20,848 nt of DNA from Apostichopus parvimensis (GCA_000934455.1 KN882364.1:191615-212462); one strand, 5' to 3'. Shown: positions 9,310 to 18,678, counted from the first letter of the stretch. The notes: a model not told the origin generated them from the sequence alone. A program made the numbers and translations.

Positions 9310-9546
9310 ATACAAATTAATAACGGGAAGAAACGTGTATACAAGGAACGAATCGCTCGGTTATTTAATGAGCACGACGATTATGAAAAACTTTCAGATC
9401 ATCCACCACAAGAAGAAGGAATTTCACGGTTCGCCCTTGTGGTATTGTTATACCTCAGTAAAGCTTATCTAAATATAGGTTCTATTTTATGTCGCCTTTA
9501 TCATAGATTTTCAGCACCTTCAAGCAAAGAACAGTCATTACTATGA
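9310..9546 (+). CDS. candidate terminal coding exon, unrecognised protein
   Basis: I do not recognise the protein. One frame is open from 9250 to the TGA at 9544-9546. It has no ATG, so it would be an internal or last exon. A possible acceptor is the T-rich run ending in TTCTTGAG at 9309, which leaves the frame in phase. From there 78 codons follow. The first part is highly charged (GKKRVYKERIARLFNEHDDY, then a PPQEE segment). Next comes a hydrophobic stretch, FALVVLLYLSKAYLNIGSIL, that could be a membrane segment or a buried helix, then a basic tail. Composition is more protein-like than other open frames here and CpG is dense. The acceptor is mediocre and no partner exon was found; a transposon-derived frame is a fair alternative. 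Confidence 0.25.
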   Translation: MQINNGKKRVYKERIARLFNEHDDYEKLSDHPPQEEGISRFALVVLLYLSKAYLNIGSILCRLYHRFSAPSSKEQSLL

Positions 9547-10611
9547 TGTCGTAAACAGTTAATGGAAGGATCAAAAATATTGGTAAGATATAATGTCAAA
9601 CCACATGCAAAACTGTAGCTCAGTCAAATCAAACAAATAGATTTTTTCTTGGTACAAACACGGCTGAGTGATTTAATCATCACAAGATCATTTAAGCGTG
9701 CTGCCCTCTCTTCGTATCCACGTACGCGCTAGCAGGTGTAAAGTTTTGTGTGGGATAAGCTAATAGAGACCAGCGTGAGTGTGTAAATAACAAACTGACA
9801 CTGAAGCGTGAAAGTTTATCACAGAGAACATGAAACTAGGTGAGAAATTGTCTTTCTTAGTTTTGTGCTATGCGTTATAATCAGGGGCCCTAAAACTCCC
9901 TATTTTATAACGGATGTTGGTGGACGGAAGGGGTCAGTGACGGGAGGGTGCGGATATGCTAGAAGCAAGGAATTCTGAACCAAAATTTAAAGCAGGTTCA
10001 CCAGGAATTTCATACTCAATACTCGAGTCCAGTAAAGCCCTGGCCTCGCTACGGGTCTGGGGGGGGGGGTCGGTTATTTGTAACATATATATCTTAAATA
10101 CAAGGCAATTCAAAACTGCCCAGTATTGTAAGTTTGGAATTCGAAAACACTTAATCCATCTAAAATTAGACAAATAAAAACACTAAGCTTTAAAACAACA
10201 AGAACGGGGGGGGGGGGGGATAATTTAGTGGAAGAAGGTGATTGCAGGTTAAAAACATTGTTCATTTTCTGCGCCATTAGTATTAGAAAATGCATCGTAA
10301 TGTCATGCTCTATCACAAACAAGTGGATTTCGAACTTTTCTAAATATTCTGGCAACAGAATAGTGGGCGACATCAACACAACAATTAAGCTAATAGAAAC
10401 CGCGTCTTTAGTCAATTACTTTCATTCTAAATGTTTCTCATCCACAGCTGAAGATTATATGCTTAACATGTATATTCTACTAAAGTTTTAAACTACAACT
10501 TTTGTGCCATTTCTCTGCATCATCACTGTTATGGCTTATAACAATTCGTGGTGTGTGTAACTTCATGAATCCGGAAATCTGGTTGAGGACTTACTGCAAG
10601 TTGTGACAATT
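9547..10611. other. gene-free stretch with two poly(G) runs
   Basis: No supported gene. Runs of 11 G (10059-10069) and 14 G (10206-10219) lie 136 bp apart. Frames of 70 to 100 codons cross the runs on both strands without motifs. Confidence 0.5.
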
Positions 10612-10970
10612 TCCACCTACCACTCGTTTCCTCCTCCCCCACCCTCCCCACCTTTTCTTCTTCCCATTCCTTCCCCACTCACTGTCTAAATTTGATTTAA
10701 ACTTTCAATCCATTCAGGCTTAAGATTCGACAATTAATATCTCTTAAATACGCCGGCTATTCTGTATTAATTGAAGCTTCTCTCGTCATCAGTATCTTCC
10801 CGTACGTTCATCCCGAATTCCTCCCTCCATGTACTCCCAATTCCGTCCCTATCCCCCTTATCTTCCTGCTTCTACTCCTTCTCTTGCTCCTTCTCATAAA
10901 CCCTCTCCACTCCGTTCCGCCTGCCCCCCCCCCCCTTCCGTCCCCACTATGCCCTAAATACCATCCAAAT
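10612..10970 (-). repeat. pyrimidine-rich block
   Basis: The plus strand is mostly C and T for about 350 bp, including a C12 run at 10924-10935, making it purine-rich on the minus strand. It resembles the block at 4433-4860 in opposite orientation. Similar phrases recur inside, such as CCCCACT followed by TAAAT and ATCCATT at about 10675-10716 and 10943-10982, hinting at an old duplication of roughly 270 bp. Confidence 0.6.
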
Positions 10971-12283
10971 TTTCGATCCATTTCAAACAGAAAATAGCGT
11001 CTTCTGTGATCAGCAAGTGCATGTCAGTATCTGGCATTATATTGTCTGTGACAAGTTTGCTCATCTTCTTCACGTTCTTCCACGGTGTGTGCAGCGCATA
11101 CAATACCGAAGGTCATCTATCCCCAAACTAATGCGTACACTATAACGCTGTTAATGATAGAAACATTAGGGGTTCACCACAGGAATTACTGTAGTAACCG
11201 AAAACTACGTAAGACGAAATCTTGTATAATTTCATGTATTTTGAAAATTGTTTAAATTGGATTAACTTTTCTTCTCGAACAACTTGGAAGGATATTTGAA
11301 AGAAATATGGTAAGAATATACAAATGTCATAAATTTGCAAAAGATTTTGATCAGTTGAGAATATCAGAATTTGTTTTGTGTGTGAGAGCGATTCGCCTGT
11401 AGTTAGGATATAAGCTACAGTAGCCTGCTATCGATAACATAACTTAGGCAAGTGTTGTTCGGCCCAAGGCTAGGTAACTTCATTTCACAATAACTTTGGC
11501 GATTTGCACATTTTCTATCTGTACAATTGTAAAATGCCATTGTAATCATCGCCCAGTTGGTCAATGGACCTTTTAATTGTCACTAGGCCTAATTGCTCTA
11601 ATTTTAATTGTTTTCTAATCTTAAATTTCTTTTAGACAAACTAGAGAAACAATAACCTAGTCAATAGACCAGCAATATGCCAATAGCCTAAGGCCTTCCA
11701 AGTTCCAGTGTACACAATAGCAAGAAAACATGATGGCCACAAGTTCCTAAGCCTTGCAATGCCCTTTGAAGCAAGAATATAGGCTATAGTGGACAGTTTT
11801 GAGATTTGTCATATTTTGTAACATGCGTTAAGTTTAGGCCTAAATTGAGCTTGTATGACATAAGCGAAGAAAGAACGCTTAATTTAGGGCATTTGGTTCC
11901 ATCCAGTAATGCTTCCTTTTGTTTAAACTTAGCCCATGGGCTTAACGAAGAACTAGCCGAGCACTTAAAGTAACTTTAAGCACTTTTGCAAGTTTAAGTT
12001 AGTAAGCTAGCCTAGGCGCTAAGTCCTAAGTTAGGCCTGTCTTTAAGTTAAGCTACACTTGCATGTATATAAACTTAGCAGAAAGTAATGGAGATCATAA
12101 CCAGATCAACTCACTCTTAGGTCTCCCCCTCAAAAGAATGACAGTACAGCAGAAGCAAAGCTAACATATGCCAGTATATAATGATATAGGCCTAGAACTA
12201 ATTCCAAATTGAGCAGGGTTAACACAACCTATCCATATTCTGTGTGTGTATTTGTCCCTTCTGTTACTGTAAATTGTCATTCA
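10971..12283. other. gene-free stretch spanning the CpG boundary
   Basis: No supported gene. CpG is ordinary up to about 11,550 and then becomes scarce. Between 11,921 and 12,080 the words CTTA and TAAG occur about eleven times, roughly nine times chance. TAGGCCTA occurs at 11584, 11835 and 12187. A short inverted repeat CTTAAAG-TAA-CTTTAAG lies near 11964-11980. Confidence 0.5.
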
Positions 12284-12285
12284 AC

Positions 12286-12395
12286 CTCTGAAGAAGACCC
12301 TGCTAGGATCGAAATGTCAGGCCCTGTTACTTCACACATTCTCTTACACAGGCTCTTTAGTGGATAAGCAGTTTGCTAACAGTTTTCTTTTATTT
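12286..12395 (+). mobile_element. Penelope-like element 3' remnant with hammerhead-like motif
   Basis: The motif is CTGAAGA (12288-12294), then a stem-forming segment, then GAAATGTC (12311-12318). GACCCT at 12296-12301 can pair with AGGATC at 12305-12310 with one mismatch around a GCT loop. CCT before the motif can pair with AGG after it. This is the order of the hammerhead ribozyme core: CUGANGA, stem II, GAAA, a very short stem III, then the cleavage triplet, here GUC. Minimal hammerheads of this build are known from Penelope-like retroelements. One extra A after CUGAAGA departs from the textbook core. The right boundary at 12395 is a guess; no reverse transcriptase was seen. Confidence 0.45.
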
Positions 12396-12903
12396 TGAGG
12401 AACCATAGTATTATACAAGAAACAACTTCAGGGCCTTCAAAACTGCTGCTCAAAATTTGAACAAGTGTAAAACTATTCCCTGCATTGTGATGCTCACTCT
12501 TCATGTTTTTCATCATGATGATGAGTTTTAAAATTAAAAAAAACTTAGGTTTCATATCAACCTACAACTTCAGTGTAGCCATACATGTTATGTGCTTCTG
12601 TTAGAGGATACAGTATGAAAGCCATAACACTCAATAATCACAGGCAGATCTTTCTTTTCAGAAATGTTTGAGTTTTTGAAGTTCACTGGTAACCACAGTA
12701 AACTTGTGCTTGAACATATTATTTGTTCTCAGTCTGTCATGGATAAATGACATACAGACTCTCATCATGTCATATACACATAGTATTTCCCTGTCAGTAA
12801 GTGGTATCCAACTAGGATCCCATGCTGTTTATTTGATACTGTGTGTGGAAAAATCATTGTGAGTGGTTTATTTTTAAGTATGACACTACTCTGCAGTAGG
12901 CCT
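12396..12903. other. gene-free stretch without CpG
   Basis: No supported gene. Not one CG dinucleotide was found between about 12,312 and 13,085. TpG and CpA words are common. TAGGCCTA occurs at 12897-12904. Confidence 0.6.
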
Positions 12904-12960
12904 ATTTGTACATGATTTGTACATTTGTACATGATTTGTACACTATTTGTACATGATTTG
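12904..12960. repeat. 11-bp minisatellite ATTTGTACATG
   Basis: Five copies of ATTTGTAC, mostly within 11-bp units reading ATTTGTACATG, stand in tandem. One unit is shortened to 8 bp. The core TTTGTAC and the 11-bp period match the array at 4297-4352. Confidence 0.9.
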
Positions 12961-13255
12961 TTTAGTATCCTAGCATTCATTTGATTTACAGTAGGCACAG
13001 ACAGGTTTACACAGTCTTGTGAGGTCTATATAGTGAGAGCTGCTACAGTAGCCTCACTTCTGTAAGACTGCATGATTTATAACACGTTCGTACAAGGTGA
13101 TCAGCATGCACTGTCAAGCCTGTCAGTGGTAATTGTAGTTTGAGACATATTATATGCTCTTCCATTTCATTTTCATATTTTTTAGAGGTTAATGCTAAAT
13201 TTGAAGCTTTTAAAGCCATTAGAATATAGTCTCAAGTTAAATGTTTAATTATTTG

Positions 13256-13445
13256 TACAGTATATATACTGCATACATATGCAGTATGTTTGTTGTATAC
13301 ATGTTGTATACATATATATGTTGTACAGTATGTATGTTGTATGTATAAACAGTACGTGTTTATGTGGTATGTATGTTGTATGTATGTTGTATACATGATG
13401 TATGTATAAATGTTGCAAAATACTCAGTATCTATATGTTGCATAT
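13256..13445. repeat. GTATGTTGTAT-type minisatellite
   Basis: Words TGTATGT, TTGTAT and TGTATACAT alternate irregularly for about 190 bp. The tract includes short palindromes such as GTATAC and ATGCAT-like steps. It is low-complexity TG/TA DNA interrupted by short unique segments. Confidence 0.8.
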
Positions 13446-14507
13446 GTAACCCTGGTGAAGTTATTGTTTCAATGACCAGGAGCCTCTTTTTGTGAAGCGA
13501 TCCTGCACCCCCCCCCCCCCAAATTAAAATGGTTTACTTGAGCATACCCAGGTCATTAAGAACTTTCTTCACACTCTATTATTTATTGGCCTAGCTGTAA
13601 CTCTTTCATGTAGTTGATGAACCTAGAGGCCAAGCATCAGTTGAAGTGTATAGCACATGCATGATTTAATGCACTGTCCACGGTCAACTAACTGTTCCAT
13701 GTTAGGCAAGTAGGAATGCATCTTACTTTACATCCAAAGCAAAACACCAGCAAAAATAACAATAAAGCTTCATAATTACATTCAACCAGCTTCCATAAGT
13801 CTTGCATTAATATTACAACATTGAACCTTTCTTTGTGATGAAAACACTAAACTTCAGTCACAAAATCATACAGATCAATGTAAGTCTCTACAACAAAACT
13901 TGATACACAGATTGAAACACAAAGTGAAACTAATGGGCCTGCAATAGCCTACATACATGTGTGTAATACATCTACAGGTACTGTGAAGGGAGAGTTTCAC
14001 TTTCGATACCTAGGGTAACAACACCCGTGTTAACTTGGTACCAACCTAACACACAATATCAATTATGCATACATACTGAGCATGAGTAGTATGAAAACTA
14101 TCATGTAACATATACTGTGAACTTGTAACAATTTTGTTCTTCCACAGGTGTGATGTGTTAAAGGCTGTTACAAGATCAAGGTGACATATTTTTTTGACAC
14201 CTCATTATTTATTGTAATTGATTTTTTTTTTTGGGGGGGGGGGGAAGGGCTCATCAACACATTTTTCACTATAAACAGACTTACAACTATTGAAATGAAT
14301 ACTGTAGATAAAAAATGTGTTGATAGGTGGTAAAATTCTGTATATTTTTAACTGCACAGTAAAAGTCTGTCAGACCTTGTCGGTAAATCTATTTTTCTAC
14401 TGAAGTGAAAAGTGAGAATTTTCTCTCAGAGCTTCTTCATATTGTTTTCCTTTTAAACACAAACAGCAAAGTTGTAGTAACTTACGACTACTGTACTGTC
14501 CTGTACA
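13446..14507. other. gene-free stretch with C13 and T11-G12 runs
   Basis: No supported gene. It contains C13 at 13508-13520 and eleven T running directly into twelve G at 14222-14244. CpG is scarce, about 7 per kb by hand count from 13,081 to 14,081. Confidence 0.55.
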
Positions 14508-14898
14508 CTGTAGTGCAGGGTTTCCCTAACTTTATCCCCCCACGAAGCCCCTGTGGATGTCAGAGTTGTCCACGAACCCCCAACTTTTCGAGACACAATG
14601 TGAGTCATTATAATACTACAATACGCATAGCAGCCTGTGTCTGTTTCATAATTCATTTATTTATCACATGCACGGTACGGTACTACTACGGCAACATATA
14701 TGCGTATGGAACGCAAAAAGAGTTTGACGATAGGTATGACTTTTGTACATTACTACATTATATGATATATATCAGATTTCAGTTCAACAAAAATTACTCT
14801 AGTTTTGACTTTCAGAAACGTCTCACGAACCCTCTGGGATGGACTCACGCACCCACTGTGGGTTCATGCACCCCAGTTAGGAACCCCCTGCTGTAGTG
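14508..14898. mobile_element. hAT-type MITE with 8-bp target-site duplication
   Basis: The element spans 14516-14890 (375 bp). The left end CAGGGTTTCCCTAACT and the reverse complement of the right end CAGGGGGTTCCTAACT match at 13 of 16 positions. The flanking octamer CTGTAGTG is identical on both sides (14508-14515 and 14891-14898), the duplication length typical of hAT transposons. Near both ends are CCACGAACCC-like words, common just inside the termini of such elements. The 163-codon frame across it has no transposase motif and is chance. About 13 CpG are retained inside (roughly 35 per kb) against about 7 per kb outside, suggesting insertion late relative to CpG loss in the surroundings. 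Confidence 0.92.
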
Positions 14899-16395
14899 TG
14901 AGCAGTTGAGAACTAAAAACTGCAGAGTAGAGTACTGTACTTGAACAGTATAAAAGACAATTTTTATGCAAAGTATTTTAAAGCTGTAAGTATACTCTGA
15001 ATTTGACAGGCCCTGTCAGTTAACTATAGATATGGAAAAAAAAACAAGTAGTAAAATGAGGCTGAAAGAATCGGTCAACTTTTACTGTAGGAGGAAACAC
15101 TTCAACACAAGTTCTTCCTTCGTGGGAGGGTCCGAGAGTGTGTATGGTGATATCCTCCAGAACTTGTACAGAACAAGCAATTTATATGATAAATGACTGA
15201 TGCAGAGTAGATTTATAATTTGTTTAGATCTGAAACTGAAAGAATGTTGGGTTTGTGATGGATCTGATAAAAATAACTTTGAATGTCAGAGAGATAGAGA
15301 GAGAGACAAGGTCAGTCATCATAGCCAATAAAATAACTGCTTTTATCTCTCAAAGCAATTTTCTGAGTTGATTTGGATAGATTTTGCAGTGCCCTTTGGT
15401 ACTGAAAATCCCATTTATGTATAGAAGGTCACTCACTTTCCAGATTAGTCAAGTTTATTCTTAAATAATGATGGAGTCTGATACAAATTTAGAGATTTTC
15501 CAGTTTGCTTCCATAAATATAAATGTGTAAAAGTATAATGGGCCTGATGTTCGATCCTTCTTCGGAGGCTGCATGACAACTAACAGAAACTACAAGGGTT
15601 CAAAAAAAAAGTAATAATAATAATACTACGAAAAGAGTTGTAACAAAATGTTGATAGTCACATCAAAATGTATCCATTAATTCCCCCTTTCCCTGCAAAG
15701 TTGTCTTTTTAATATAGTTGGTCATTTTACACTACAATCATATATTTATAAGTCATACTATGTTAAGTATTATAAAAAATATATATTAAATGTAACCCTA
15801 TCAAATGCACAAATCAAAATGCTACAAAATACTGAGTTGAAAACTTACTCTAGATGTATAGTAGACACATAACTCTTTACAGTATATTCAGCAGAGTACA
15901 TACAGTAATAACTACAGTATCTAGACATACTTAAGACTAGCTGGAGATTCAATACACAGTGTCTTAAATCACTAAAGGTCATTTTTGTTTGAACTAAAAG
16001 AACTTTTCTAGACAACTAGGGAACTGTACTAAGTCAAACATTTAACAGCCATGCATTCCTGAAGCTGTATTTGGATAGTTTGACAATGGTTGCTACAGGT
16101 AACCCTTCAATCTATAGTTTAGCTGTGTGATGCGTAGTAGGAAGATGGTTAAGCAGTCGCAATCGAGAGAAGCCAGGGCTAGTGAAATTAGTGGACTCTT
16201 GGCAGACAATTTGACCAAATGAGCATAATGCTGTAACTTGCCTCAAGTTTGTTTATGCGGTGGTCGGTACTTTTACAAAGTCACAAAACGATTTATTTCA
16301 TACGATTTACAGACTCCTAGTAACTGCCATGCCACTTTAGCCACACATGTGTTAAATGCATATGTAAGGTTCTATTAGTCTTTCTCAATTTAGCC
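14899..16395. other. gene-free stretch with repeat remnants
   Basis: No supported gene. It contains an 8-bp inverted repeat CAAGTTCT/AGAACTTG at 15108-15115 and 15159-15166, a GA-rich run at about 15290-15306, an ATA run near 15614, and the inverted Penelope-like remnant listed separately. A 30-codon frame at 16130-16222, with an internal ATG in good Kozak context at 16145, is discussed under findings. Confidence 0.5.
15540..15568 (-). mobile_element. damaged inverted copy of the Penelope-like 3' motif
   Basis: On the minus strand this reads CCTCCGAAGAAGGATCGAAC and continues with ATCAGGCCC. It aligns with 12286-12324 except for loss of about eight bases that formed one arm of stem II, a C for T in the core, and one missing base before the cleavage triplet. 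It would not fold as a ribozyme. The downstream minus-strand sequence also resembles that after the first copy (CAGGCCC, then TTA and ACACATT words). Confidence 0.4.
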
Positions 16396-16396
16396 T

Positions 16397-16648
16397 TTAA
16401 AGGTATGCTGTATTGGCCCCCAAATATACCAGATTTTCAAATATGGTCACCTTTGGTCAAAATTCTTAAACTACTTTTGTTATCACCCTGGAGGAAATTG
16501 ACCTCACTGGGACATTGAAACATCTTGTGTATTCATTTAGAAAGTTGAGAACAATTTGGAGAGTAAAAGACCTTCAGGAAAGTACTTTTGAAACCGTCTA
16601 GCAGTTATAGAGTGCTATAATTTGGGGCCTATAACAGACTACCTTTAA
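16397..16648. mobile_element. MITE with 31-bp terminal inverted repeats and TTAA ends
   Basis: The left end (16397-16427) and the reverse complement of the right end (16617-16648) both begin TTAAAGGTA, share CTGT at positions 12-15 and share CCCCAAAT at positions 22-29. In total about 23 of 29 positions match. The outermost bases are TTTAAA on both sides. This allows a TTAA duplication (piggyBac type) or a TA duplication (Tc1/mariner type); the palindromic flank cannot separate them. The roughly 250-bp interior has no coding potential. The element is a non-autonomous DNA transposon. Confidence 0.8.
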
Positions 16649-17391
16649 AATTTCAACACAAACACCGACTAAATTTCATACCATGATTTCAATTGTAATA
16701 AAAACGGATTTGTGCAATTACGGGGAATAGCTTAGTATTCAAACGCTGATGAATGGAAGCCAAATACCCCTGTGGGTTTGACATGGGGCTTGCTAAGCGG
16801 AGTGGAAAAATCAAGGACTTTTCTATTCTCACTTTGACGTACAGATTATTGATAGTGATAGATCTGTGTAAGAATTTGCATGTACCATTCAACAAATATC
16901 TATGGGCTCTCTGCTAACTAACTGTGATAAGAGTCTTGGCTAGAAGGTTTTGAAATATATGCCGACCATAAAAAATAAAAAAATGGATGAAGTACAATAC
17001 TGATTGAATAGGTTTGTGATTGAGTATTATTAGATGGCTGGTCTCGTCTGTTATATAAGCCCCCCCCCCCCCTCTTTCCATGTCTTTCTTCAAGTACTGT
17101 ATTTTACAGAGATATGAGTAATATTACATACGAGTAACTTGAGGCTAACCACGTTATAATAGTTCATGACATGATTATTGGTGTGTGGTTTCAGAGGGTG
17201 ATAAAGGTGGACACTTTATTGAATGCAATTTCAAAGCTATGAAAACAGGTTTAGGTACATTTAATACCAACTACAGAAGGAGCTTATTTGACGGAGAGAG
17301 AATTGAACTTGTTTTCACAGAATAGTTTCATGAGACAAACACAGGGAATACTACTACCATGTCTAGTGATGTAATGGTAATATACCTACAG
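16649..17391. other. gene-free stretch
   Basis: No supported gene. A run of 13 C at 17060-17072 is the only repeat seen. A 68-codon minus-strand frame at 16689-16895 has no motif. Confidence 0.5.
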
Positions 17392-17592
17392 TGTACAACT
17401 CGCACACTTCGTTCCTCCAACAAACTGTATTTAACTGTTCCTAAACCACGCTTGAAGACCTATGGTTACAGAAGCTTCGAATACTTCTTTTGTAAATTAA
17501 TCTGCTTTCCTTGTAAAGCGCCTTGAGCAGTGACTTTGTCTACTAATTTGGCACTATATAAGTCTCATATATTATTATGATTATTATTACTA
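17392..17592 (+). mobile_element. CR1/L2-like LINE 3' end, internally deleted
   Basis: From 17401 the plus strand encodes RTLRSSNKLYLTVPKPRLKT followed by YGYRSF. This matches the conserved C-terminal segment of CR1/L2/jockey-type reverse transcriptases, usually Y-x-P-x-R-x-LRSS, then L-x-VP, then RLK-x-YG-x-RAFS. The expected continuation (AAP, then LWN and LP) is missing. The frame instead runs to a TGA at 17524 within TTGTAAAGCGCCTTGAGCA. That, with GGCACTATATAAGT at 17550-17563 and an ATT-rich tail to about 17590, is the typical 3' tail of L2/CR1 elements and the SINEs that use them. The copy is 5'-truncated and carries an internal deletion, so it is inactive. Confidence 0.8.
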
Positions 17593-18395
17593 TACATGGT
17601 AATAAACTACTTACAATACTGTAGCAACAAAGTTACACTTAATTACAATGTTAACCTAAAGGCTTTTGCCGCTTAGGCTTACCGTAATGACAACCTTTAC
17701 ATGGTTATGGCAGGAGGGGATTGAAAGATGTATGAAACAATAATTGACACTAGTTACATGATGATGGTGACAGAAAGTTGCAGTACTTAGAACTGCAAGT
17801 TAGATACCCTATAGTATATGTATTGTATATCTATATATATATTGTGTATATGGCCATGATTTGTAGTCTGCAAACCAGAATGAACAAAATCTTCAAATGC
17901 TACCCAGCACCGCATTCCACTGGTCACTATTCCGGAAACAACCAGGGTATTTTGATCTGGTCAGTTATCATGCATGTTAGGGGATGGAGGGAGAGGGTGG
18001 GTTGGGTGCTTTTACCAATTTCAGAATAAACTCTGTGTATGTACATCATTTTGCTAATCTGCAAAGTAAGGGAAACAAAATTCCATGCAAAAGAAAAAGT
18101 GGGAATTGGTGCAAGAACTACAGACATTGCATGTTGCATTGGAAGTGCTGAATCACTATAATGTTCAAAAATTCAATTCTTAAATGCATCTTGTAGGCTT
18201 GTCCTATCATGGAAATTCAAATTATTCTAACACAGTCAATGTACAACTAGTACCAGGAACTAACTACAGTATTTTGCACTTTTACTCTACCCGTTCAGTA
18301 CACTAGTACTGTAAGTTCCTATGCATGGTAATCCCAGGAGTCATTTATGCCAATCAGTTCTTCCTATTGTAAAGAAAGACCACATGGGTATGTGT
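17593..18395. other. gene-free stretch
   Basis: No supported gene. It holds a TA-rich patch with TATATA near 17826-17850 and nothing else that stands out. Overlapping frames on both strands at 17778-18139 have no motif. Confidence 0.5.
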
Positions 18396-18678
18396 GTTAT
18401 GTTGTTGAAAATCAGAGAACGAAGACTTAGAGCAGCTGGTCACTACCACCGACACCCAGAAGAAGCAGCCAACAAGTTCATTCTCTGGGAGCCAAAACAT
18501 GGTACTTCTGGTGCAAGGCATAAAACCTTCCTGCATTTCCTACTAGAGGACAGTGGGGCTGAAAGTACTTCTGAGCTAGCAACCCTTAAGGAAGACAGAA
18601 ATGACTGGAAATCTCGATGCCAGCTTATTGTCCGGCCAACTTTTCCTACCCCTCAGGCTCATGATGATGATGATGATT
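18396..18678 (+). mobile_element. RTE-like LINE C-terminal fragment with TGA-repeat tail
   Basis: The frame encodes KIRERRLRAAGHYHRHPEEA, then WEPKHG, then a short linker, ELATLKEDRNDWKSR and a basic end. This is the hallmark C-terminal region found after the reverse transcriptase domain in RTE-like and related LINEs: a RERRLR-x-AGH-x-x-R motif, then LW-P-x-HG, then a TY-x-x-L-x-x-D-x-G segment, then DR-x-x-W. The TY segment is altered here (KTFLHFLLEDSG) and the usual RGRPR before it is reduced to GARH. Just after the coding end comes ATGATGATGATGATGAT (18661-18677), like the short microsatellite tails of RTE elements. Everything upstream of the KIRERR motif is missing, so the copy is 5'-truncated and dead. 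The frame itself starts at an ATG at 18321, but codons before 18396 are not recognisably LINE. Confidence 0.8.

Noticed and set aside
9882-9890. CAGGGGCCC resembling a hAT terminus
   Set aside because: No matching inverted end or 8-bp duplication was found within several hundred bases.
10228-10491. 87-codon plus-strand frame that looks moderately protein-like
   Set aside because: It begins with GTG next to a poly(G) run, lacks a good acceptor, and an overlapping minus-strand frame is equally open.
14405-14896. 163-codon plus-strand frame
   Set aside because: It covers the second hAT-type MITE and its flanks; the translation reads the terminal repeats and has no family features.
15549-15558. 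GTTCGATCC-like word resembling a tRNA B box
   Set aside because: No A box or cloverleaf surrounds it, and the word belongs to the inverted Penelope-like motif.
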